Shown here: in pieces, positions 35,401 through 46,727 of the stretch
How positions within the stretch are numbered: position 1 is the first letter of the stretch
Layout of the letters: each line of letters begins with the position of its first letter
From: Myxocyprinus asiaticus
Taxonomy: Eukaryota; Chordata; Actinopteri; Cypriniformes; Catostomidae
NCBI RefSeq assembly: GCF_019703515.2
Contig: NC_059362.1
Coordinates: forward strand, 32,094,326 to 32,158,325
Direction of reading: 5' to 3'
Length of the DNA: 64,000 nucleotides
Position numbers and translations under genes: made by a program
The notes under the pieces: model-generated
Databases searched by the model: none
The model's input: only the letters and a program-made list of their open reading frames with translations
What the model was told of the DNA's origin: nothing

Positions 35401-38400
35401 GCAAATGTCAGTGCAACCCAGTGACTCTGTTTTGTTTCTGTTATGTTCATGTAATTTCATTTAAATTCCACTTTGTGATATTTTCTGTATATATATGGCA
35501 TCGGCTCTCTGTTTGTGGTCAGCTTGTTTACAGTGCAAAAGTTGAGTGACAATGAGACCACTGACTCTGCTAGAAATCCATCTTTGGGATTCTATGTTGT
35601 TTACAGACAGATGAATCCTCTACTCCCCTTGTCCTATTTTGTATACACCACTCTCTTTCCTTACCCATCTTTCTCTCCCTTTCTTCCCTCTTCACCTCCT
35701 CATCTTCATCCCCCTTTCATTCTCTTTTTCTATTTAAAAAAAAAAACTCTCTCCCTTTATGCCATTAATAAAAATGGCTTGCTTGCCTGGTTGTCAGTCC
35801 CAGTCAAGTGTAATCCAAAGTCTACAGCATCCTCCCCGACAACTATTTAAATGGTAATGGGCAGCATATTGTATCAAGGCTACCATATCCTACTTGAGAT
35901 GACAGTATCAAAAGTGGGAGTTGATGCTGTGGGAACAAAGACAGGGTGCAGATTTTGCCAGAGTGAGGGCGTTGGGGTGGCGGGCGGGTGTGTTTGTGCA
36001 TGTGTGTGTGTGAGAGAGAGACTTGTGTGTAGAATGTGAAGGGGGATGATGGTGGTGGGGCGTGAGTGCTCTCATTGTCCCTCTGTCCTCTTCTCTTTGG
36101 AGCTATGATGCGATGAGATGGCATTGTGCTTCCATTTTTGCTACTTTTATTTTGAAAATGAGAAAGCAGGGCGGAGAGATGAAATGCTCGCTCTTAAACT
36201 TGACTTGATCCGACTCACTAAAAGCTAATGCATAGCCAGTGCAGAGCCCTTACGATGGGTGAGGTGACCTCTCTTGGCTGTTTTTCACTTCCCTCTCTCT
36301 CCTCCTAATGAGGATGCACCATTGTCCCCAGAACACACATGCACCTGAAAAAGAGAAGAGAAACCTGGATTCTGCCATCTCCTCATATCAGCATAAGCCA
36401 CGTGAAAGCTTTTAACAGTGCGGAAGAGTGACTAAAAGAGAGAGTGCTTTTATTGCACCTTTCACACAATTGGCTATTTTTGTGTGATGTGCATGAAATG
36501 GACCTGGTCTCTCTTTCTCACTGACTAGCTCCTTCACTCTGTCCCATTCTGTCCAGGTTGTTTTGCTTTGTTTTTCTCCATTTTCATGTTGTCTCAGACT
36601 TCAAGATACTTCAAGGCTTATGTTGTACTCTAGAAGATCTCACTGTGTTTGTTTTTTTTAAACGTATAATATTTTTGTTGCTGTGCTTATAAGAGGCATA
36701 ATTAACAGAAACAATCTTTTGGAGAGGCTTTTAGTTTTTCTATCCATACTGTCAGCACTTTGAAACCCTCTCAGAGAAGTTGTGTTTCTAATTTCGTCCC
36801 CTTTAAAACACTCAAATGCTACAACCATCAAAGCATTGCTCAAATTCATGGCCCTCAACAAAGAATTTCAAGACAGTTGCTCTCTGACTTCAAATCTCCT
36901 CATTTGAGCAATATTCTGATTATTATGCATATTCCATAAGTCATTTTTGTGCAATAAAGTTTAGATATTTAGCATATTTATTTGTTGAATAGCTGTCAGT
37001 TACCCTATTGAAGTGCTGCACGTTTGATTCAGATTGTACTATTTTTAGTTGTTGTTCCATGTACATAAAAAGACAGATATCTTTGGTTGTCACATCTCTA
37101 TTTTTATTTTTTTTTTCTCATGCCATGTGTTTTACACTTGTAAGATGCTGCGTAAACTTAATAGTAGTTCCTCTTAAGAATATTAAAACAATCTGTTCCA
37201 TTCCCCTGCGCTTCACTTTTAAACACATCCCATGTGGACACCCTCTAAGAAATGCATCAGAATGTTCTCTGGAGAACCCTAATTCATAATGTTTCCTTAA
37301 AGATATATTCTGGGTTCAATAAGTTAAGCTCAATCAACAGCATTTGTTGCATAATGTTGATTACCACAAAAATAATTTTGACTTTTCTTAATTTTTTTTT
37401 TTACAAAAATTAAGGTTAAAATAAGGCGCAATGGAAATTAATGGAGCCAAGTTTTTGAGGGTTTATTGTAGGGATTGATAGTCGACATTGTTAACCATTC
37501 GACACGCCACTATTCAAATACCAAAATCCCTATTTAGTTATCCTCCAAGTGCAATAGAGATCTTCAACCTGACCAAAACTCGACAAGTTCTAACAAACTG
37601 TTGGGTTTTCCAGCCGGGTTTGGGTCAGCTTTTCAAGTATAGGACGAGTTAAGGGCTGTTCAAACATGCTTTTGTGTGCGTATGCTATTTTTTTCTCTAT
37701 ACTGTTATCACGTGCTGGACGGACGTCTTTGACTGTTAAATTTCACAGTTTTTTCTTTAAGCGTCTCGCGCAGGATCGCTGCATTTTTAGACACCAAGTA
37801 AAGTTAAAAATAACTTTTTAGCAATTTTATCAATCTGCCTGGGCAGAGCACATACAGGCAGTAACAGTTTTAAAATTTTTGTTTGACTTTAATGTTTGAT
37901 TTGATCATTTTTTTTATTATTGCTAATAGTTTACTGTGCACTTACTGCTATTTTGAGTAGTGTTTAAGGAAATTCCATTGCTTTAAACATTCTTTATTCC
38001 CACGTCCTGACTTCCGACGATAAAAACGATTAACCTTTCGTGAAACCTCGCGGTTAACCGAATGACAATTATGAACCGAATCATAATTGTCGATTATTGC
38101 CCTTGATATTGTAATCACGATTATTAATGTCGATTAAAATATTAAATTACCGTGATGTCACACAGATGGCAAAGTAGTAGATTTCAATGGTGGATATGAG
38201 CTGCGCTCCAGTTTCTTTTAAGCATCTTAAGCCTTAAATATTGTAATAATGTTTGTTAATGTTAGGCCAGATAAAACTTATTTTAAATGGATATCTATGG
38301 TATAAAATAAATTAAATTATTGCTAAATTACTTCATAAATTATTAGTCCACATACAGTAAATAATATGACATATTAAATTTTCATTTATTAACAACTTAT

Positions 38401-41400
38401 TAACAGCCGATTTAAATTGACAATGTTACTTACTGCGTTCAGTAAGCCCTTTGGTGGCGAGATGGGACCATTGATCCCGTTAGATCTTAAATGCTGATCT
38501 TGTTTATGTACGATCATCATTAGATCATTTTTGGCCTCAGTGGTGCACTTTGGAAATTAAAAACAGTCATTTGCGAATGAAGTTTGTGCAATTCGTGAAA
38601 ATGTTAAATCTAATACCAGCTGCGTGGCAAATGGGTCTTATTAGAGCAGACGTGATAACAATGACGGTGATTCCTGAAATATGCTATTCATGCCATATTC
38701 TTTATGTTGGCTACACCTCCAAAACAAACTTAGAACAGTTAAGCTGAATTTATTGCTATTTTGTACAAATCAAATTCACATTGGCCTGTTACTAACATGA
38801 CAAAAAAAACTGTTATTAGATTTTTAATAAATTGTACACAGAAATCGAGCAACGCGACAAACTCTCCCATTACAATGACTGCTGTCACTCACTGCAGGTT
38901 TACACTGTTTGAGACCTACATTTCGACGCAAGCTCAGTGATGCTCCGCACAAAGTTCTGCACTCTCGCGAATGCTTTCATTACTGTCATAATAAATCAAT
39001 TATTTACACTGCGTTATGGCTTATTTACACCACGTTATGCCTTGATTAAAACGGGAGCATTTCAGTTTTGTTGTGTTGCTCATTTGCAGTGTATTTAACA
39101 TCCACGTTCAAAGCGAGCTGTGCAGTATGCAGTGAATCCAAAATAATTCCAAAGTGCTTTTCGCTCTTGTTCTACAGCTTCTTTTCGAAAGTCAGGTGAT
39201 GTTTCTTCAGTATTAATTTTCGTGTGCCACCACGAACAGAGGTAGAACATAAAGTAAGCATCTGGGCATTCAGATGGTTTAAAACCTGCGCATTAGGATC
39301 AGTTGTCATTACTGATAGGATGGGGGATTCATTTAAGCGGCTCTGATTGGACATTGCCATTTCATTGCTCAACAGACCTGTTAGTGATTGGTTAGAATAC
39401 TCAGCCGCTGCAAAAACACGTTGTAAATAGAAACCATTGAAGCAACACCAGCAGACTTAAATTGAACACTGTAATGGTCAGTTTCACGATTACGTAATAG
39501 TGGCAGCCGTAATCGTAATCGCAATTAGTTATTCTATTAATTGTGCAGCCCTACGTACTGTGCGTTGCTGCAGCACCTCTTTTCACTCTCTGTCTGAAAC
39601 GCTCTGTTTTAAAGCCCCCTTTCCGAAAAGCCCAGTCTGCTCTGATTGGTCAGCTGGCCCGGTCTGTTGTGATTGGTTTACCGCTTAGAGCATGTTTTGG
39701 AAATGTAGCCCTTAGGCGGGCATTATGCAAATGTGTTACATAGCGACATAGCTACGGAAGTAATGGCTGGACTGCAAACCAGACCTTTCAGGCAGTTCAG
39801 GAGCAGTGTTTTCTGTGGGAGAGAGTAACTCCCTTTGGTGTGGACTTTGTAACTTTGCAGACCTTTTACATGCACAAACAGCTATATTACACACTAAAGG
39901 AAAGGTAAAATCCCAAAAAGCATAATAGGGCCTCTTTAATGAATTGGGCTGTTTTCGTCTGCTCAATGAGTGTTTGATGTGTAAAGGCTTCCATCAGTGT
40001 GGTTAACTTTGGTTGCCACAGTAATCAGGGCCTTTGTTAGGCTGTTTTGTTTGCTTGTCTCAGGTTTGATTGAGATCATTAGCAGTGAGGGGAGGACAGC
40101 CAAGCTCCTCAGTTTACATCTGCAGCTGTATACACTGATGTACCCCTCCTTTCTCTTTGCTCAGACAAGTACAACACTGCTCCTGTCGCACCAGTTTTTA
40201 AGTGTGATCAGTGGTGCTTGCATCCAGTCACTATTACTATTGCTCATACTTGTGGTAAGGGAATAAACAAACCCCTAACCCTAAATATTAAACTTGGGCA
40301 CGTAGCCCTGCAAAGTTTGTGCTATAGATATTGACTAATACGTCAAGTCGTGGAGCTTGTTGAGGAGAGGTGGGCAGTAATCATCCACCCATAACAGCCT
40401 AGCAACCACATAGCAACGTCCTGGAAACCAAACAAAATTCCTAACATCTTGGCAGTGATTTTTGTACGGGCAGGCTCTAGTCATATTTTCTTCATGAAAA
40501 TGTACAGTACTGTGCAAAAGATTTAGTTGTGAAAAATGTTGTATTGTGTGAATGTTGTAGAAAATAATGCCATGAAGAATTTTAATTTATCAATTAACTG
40601 AATACAAAGTGCAATAAACGTAAAAAAAACTAGTTGGAGAACATACCATCTGTGTCATGAATCCTTGTTCTATGTCTGTTATTTTCTATTTGTTAAGGAA
40701 TGTTCAGAAATCTAAAATTAATATTTCCTATTGACATATTAAACAGAAGATATAAAATAATCATCTTTTTTTTTCTCTCCCCTTTTCTCCTCAATTTGGA
40801 ATGCCTAATTCCCAATGCGCTCTAAGTCCTCATGGTGGTGTAGTGGCTCACCTCAATCTGGGTGGCGGAGGACGAATCTCAGTTGCCTCCACGTCTGAGA
40901 CCGTCAATCCGCGCATCTTATCACGTGGCTTGTTGAGCGTGTTACCACGGAGACCTAGCGTGTGTGGAGGCTTCACGCTATTCTCTGCGGCATCCACGCA
41001 CAACTCACCACACGCCCCACCGAGAACGAGAACCACATTATAGTGACCTCTACCCACCCTAGCAACCGGGCCAGTTGGTTGCTTAGGAAGCCTGACTGGA
41101 GTCACTCAGCACGCCCTGGATTCAAACTTGCGACTCCAGATGTGGTAGTCAGCGTATTTACTTGCTGAGCTACCCAGGACCCCATAAAATAATCATCTTA
41201 AGACAAATGTATTTGTGAAATGTCTAATGTGTCTAAGATGCTGCAACATTGTTAAAGCGTCTAATTATTGTTGTAATTGTAAATCTTATTCTAAAGCTTG
41301 ATAGCCATGCATATTACCTGTTTGTCAACAATGAAAGACAGGGACCTGAGTGTCTTGAAAATCTTTTGAGAAATAATCATTATTTTTGCTAATTCTATTT

Positions 41401-44400
41401 GTTACGGCTAGAGGCGCAGAAATTAAGAACTTCAGTGAATATATGGGTGTTTCTTCAAATTAGGGCAATTTCATGTCCCAATGGTTGATTTTTGTCACAA
41501 AGAATGGATTTCAGGTGTTTTTATTTTTGTTGTGTGAAGGTCACATTAAAATTTGACTTAGAAACTTTTTTACCAGGCCTTCATAATTCATTTTTGGTAC
41601 TTTTCAAATGCCTTTATATATAGATTTTATTGTTTTAGCCTTGTCCCAGACTTTGATCAAATACAAATTGTAACATGTTTAAAACCTGATAATATGATGA
41701 TCTTAACAAAGATAACAAAAATAAACCATTTCAATATTTAATGTGTGAAATGTTTTTCTATAAAATAAAAAGAAACATAATTGGCATAATTTCCACCAAA
41801 CCAAACAATTTTGCCCTTAATAATCAAGTCTACAAAAGTGTCAGTGAAGATCATGCTTGAAATGAGAGGTAAGACAAGTGATGTTTTAAGGAAACAATGG
41901 AAAAATTAAGGTAAATATCACTTGGAAGTGTGAAAATATTATTTAATTGTATTTAGGATACAAAATCTTAACTATGAAATTAGCCATAGCAAGAAAATAA
42001 TTCTATCAAACACATTTATGAATTTGAGACGTGGTGGAAATTTCACTGGTGGGAGTTTTCATGACTTTCAGAAAAAATGACAGATCTCCTTTGATGCGTG
42101 TACATCACTGTTGGAGATTGTTAGAAGACACATTTAAAACAAGTGAGAGTGTGAAAATGTTTTAATGGGACTTTACTTTCTAGAAATTCACACGGCTAAA
42201 AGTATCTGATGTTGAAGAAACACCCATATATATAGCCTAACTCTTGCCACTATGTTCTCTTACAAAACAACCAGCTCAGGGTTTGACAGGCTTGTTCTTT
42301 GACCTGGAATGTATGTGCAACTGGAATACCAAATATAATAATACAATAATAGGCTTTCCACTATTATGTGCATTGAAATTTTGTGTTCGCAGTGACATCC
42401 TGTGTCTTGGATTTCGTGACTTTAAAATAGCTAATCTATATGAAGGTAATGAAAGGCTGACGAATTTGTTGTTTTGCCAGAAAGGGGAGGAGACGACTAA
42501 CCTATTTGGATTTTCTTAAATCGTATCCCCTCCCTCCCCTAATTAAGCCCTAGAGTGAAATAAGACACAGAGAGCCTTACCTATTGACAACTTAATAGTT
42601 CTTTATCGGTGTGTGTGTGTTTTAAGAAATTTTGAAGATTAATGGGCTTTTACCTTTGCCCCAAGAGCTAATCCTGCTCAATAACTAACTAACTCTTCCT
42701 TCAGTGTGACCACATACCACATAGTAGTCCTGAAACCATGACATTATTGTCAAGAGTATGTGTATTAAATTACCTGTAACCGTGATCATTTGGCATGGGG
42801 ATTAACTTCTTTAGATTTCATTGCATAGTGGAACCCAAACCCAGTGGTCCAGCCATTCACAAAGTATTAGCAAGCACCTCAGCGAGGTTGCTACTAAATG
42901 CTCCCTAGGCACTGCACTTACTGTGCTCTCATAGTTGTGTTAATCCCCATCTCATATGACTCTGTGGGTGGGGGAGGTTCTAGATCAGGGTTAAAAGATG
43001 TAAATGGGATTGGAGATCGCAGAAATATTTAATATTTGGAGAAGTTGTACAGCAAAGAGTAACGCAACACTAATGAAAGCACTGGAAGTTGGACAAACTT
43101 CAATCAAGTGGTAAATGAATAGGTTTGGGAGAGATAGGTCAATGAAATTGTGTTTAATAAGAACGGAAGAAAAGCTAGATATGGGTCATATGTATAGAGA
43201 GAGAGGGAGAGAGACTGGAAGAATAGAGATGGGAAGGGATTGGGGGAAAGCTGAAGAGGTGAGTATTTCATCAAAGTTCCTCATTGTGAGGAGAGGTCTG
43301 CACTTTTTGAAGGGGCCCTCTCAAGGCTAAGACCTGACTTGAAGCAGCTCAAGAGATGGAGGCAGAGAATAAGTGACGGAAAAAGGAAGGGACTGGGGTA
43401 ATCGGAGATCGATTAAAAAATTCCACTCCTCATATCCAATTAGGACCCACATAAGACATTCCCCAAAGCACACATTCATTTATTCGTTTAACTTACTGTT
43501 TCTTCCATCTTTTCATGCATTCAACTGTTTTATGAGTCTGGGTTGAGCACATACGCCAGTGTAGGAGTATTGATCTGTACCTTTATTTCCATCTGCGTGT
43601 TTGTTGCTTTTCCTGCCTTTTGCCTCTTCAGCTTCTCCTTGAATGCTGTCATCAGGCTGTTCTTTTATTTGATAAACATCTGCCTCTCCAGTGACCCTGT
43701 TGTAGTGTCTCTGTAGGCCTTTTTGTGGATTTTACCAATGTGATGTTGAATTAACTGAATTTAATATAACTAAGCTCAGTATTAAAGTATTGATTCTGTC
43801 AACAAAAAAACAAAAAAAAACAAAAAAAAGGATGTGGGTCTTTGAAACTGTCTTTCTTAATCTGAGTTGGTCGACCATGCTGGACGTGATGTTCAGATTG
43901 TTGTTTGTTCTTGTTCTCCTCAGACAAACCTCCCCATCTTCAAGCTAAAGGAGTCCCGCGTCCGAAGGAGATACAGCGACTTTGAGTGGCTAAGAGGAGA
44001 GCTGGAGAGGGAGAGCAAGGTGAAAGTGTAGACAAGGATGACTGTGATGAAATTGTAGTGTGGGTTTGACTAGTTGGCGTGAACTTGGTGCACAGGAACA
44101 TGATGCACACATTTTCTAACTGTAGCATTTTATCCTCCACTTTACTGCATAATACCAGTGTTGCTGTAAGTGTCAATTTCAGCTACATAGATTTATGAAT
44201 AAAGTTTTGTTCACTGGATTGGTAAAAAAAGGAGGCTTCCGATGATCTCTCTTATATAATTCTGCAGGACAGGTAATAATGACATTTGAAGTGATTGTAG
44301 GAGACAGATAATTGCATTTTGAGAGTTTGTGAATGTGTGATGCGAGTGAAAATCTTTCATATAGGTGGTAGTGCCCCCCCTTCCTGGAAAGGCTCTGTTC

Positions 44401-46684
44401 AGGCAGCTCCCGTTCCGTGGGGATGATGGTATATTTGATGACTCTTTTATCGAGGAGCGGCGGCAAGGCCTAGAACAGTTCCTCAACAAGTAAGTCACAA
44501 GATTATCCAAACATCTCGCATCTCTCCTCAACAGAAACTTTCAACGTTCATTTGATCATTTGAGCAGGAAAGGAGAATTCCTCTGTAGATGTTAACTCGC
44601 AATTTTGCAGTATTCACAAAAGAGCACAAAATATGTTATCTTCAACTGCAACAGGTTTACTCCAGTAATAAAGGCAGCATTCAACGTCAACAGCAGCAAT
44701 TCAATGAAGTTAACTTGAGATTTCCCAAGCCCCTTATTGCGGCGTTTCTATGACCCACTTTCAGTTCTCAATGCTTAATTACCCTCTGCACAAAGACCAT
44801 ACTTATGTACCCATGATACATGTGTAAGTATGGCAGATAAAATCATTAAGGTGTGATTTTGTGCATTTAATTGAAAATTGAAAATCAATGCAGTATTGCC
44901 CATTTACAGTACATAAAGTCACCTACAGTGTGTCTTTATTCTTCTTTTGGCCGAGGCACATCTCAACTGTTTTTGGAAATAAGAATAAAGTGGTTATCAC
45001 AATAACAAAACACCATAGTTTTTTCTCTTTCCGTTAACTTGGAGTTTTTAGGTTAAGGTACTTCAGTGAAAGAGAAAAACAGACACTTGCCAGCCTTTGT
45101 GTCATCTGATGTCTTCTCTCACACTTTTTCCCTCCTCTCATAATTACCTACAGAATGATCGAAACTGATGAGAGGTCGCAAGTGCACCAGCTTTACTTTT
45201 TACATTTGTTTTATTTTTGATGTGTAATTTATGATAATTGCGAGTGAAATTACAGGCATGCAAACCTTTTCCCTACAAGATGTTGTGTGCACTCCTGCTT
45301 ATTTTTGATCCGAGGTGCCGTTCCCCTGCCGACTGAGACAATAAAAGTTACAGTTCGATTGTAATTATTTGCTGTGATTGCAGACTTTGCCATTATCTTT
45401 GTTTCATGTGCAAATGTGCCGGCTCTACCTGTTTGAATTTTAATACGAGACGAACAGCTGTAAATTAGGTTTGAAGAAAGGAAGGATATGGAGGTAATTA
45501 AGATGGATTTTTGGATTAAAAATTCCTAAATTAAATGTGATTGTTCAGTGCTAATAGCACCTGGGGGGTTCATCACTCGATCATACTGCTAGGCTGTGTG
45601 TGATTGGATTTGTACAGCATATCTCTACATTGCCTGCACCAAACTTGAACATGATCTTCCATCATCTTGACTTGTAACATTGTGAGCTGTGTAAGTTAAG
45701 AGATGTGCAGGTCCTTTTATACACCGGAACGCTGGAATAGATTGAGTGGTACACTGTAAACCCTAATGCTCAAAATATTTAATTGTTTTGAGTAGGGAAA
45801 AATTTAATCATACAAATTAGTTCAAATAAATTAACCTTGAGTATTTAGAACTTTCTCTTTCTTTTGAGTTCATGAAACTTACCCCTTTTAAGTAACCTGA
45901 ATTGTTTTATTGTTTTGAGTTTAATGAACTTGTCTTTTTAAATTTACAGAAACTTAAATTTAACTGAAACTGGGCAGGGCCAGATTTCTATTTGCCAGCA
46001 TGCTTTGCATGGCACTTGACAGGGAGAGTAAATATCAAAATTAATTGTTATATAATTTGTCTTTGTGCAAGATGAATGTAAAGGGGGAGACTTGTTTGTG
46101 TTTAATGTTTTGTTGTGTTATTTAGAAGAGTTTATGTTGTGTTAAAGTTTTTGTGGGTTACCATTATGGTAAATAGTGGAGCTTGAGATTAGATTGAAGA
46201 CAGGTACAATTTAAGATTTTTGTACAGTATATGGCGCTGCTCGTTGAGTAATTGCTATGCAAATCAAAGCATAATGTTTCCAGCTGGCATGCATTCAGCA
46301 TGCTAGCATTCACTGTATGATCTAGCTACTACTTGCTAGTTAGGTTCCCTCTACTTGAAGTATTCAAGTTGAGCTTACATGGTCATTTTAAGTTCAGTCA
46401 AAGAGTTGAATTTAAAGTACCATTCAAATATATTGGTAAGCTTACTCAATATTCGAAGTGAAGAGCAGTTAGCCTGTGTAGTACAAAATCAAAATCTGAA
46501 AGATCTATTGACTTAAACTTGGGAGTTTGTTAACTTAAAAAATGGATGTAACTGATTGCCTCAAATGTTTTGAGTTCTGCTAACTTGTTGGGGTTTACCG
46601 TTTAAAAGAATGGGTAAAATTAACATAATTAGTAATTTTGTTTTGGTCATTTGATTGGGGTTAAAGTTGATTCCACCTCTCTCT

Positions 46685-46727
<43 letters not shown>

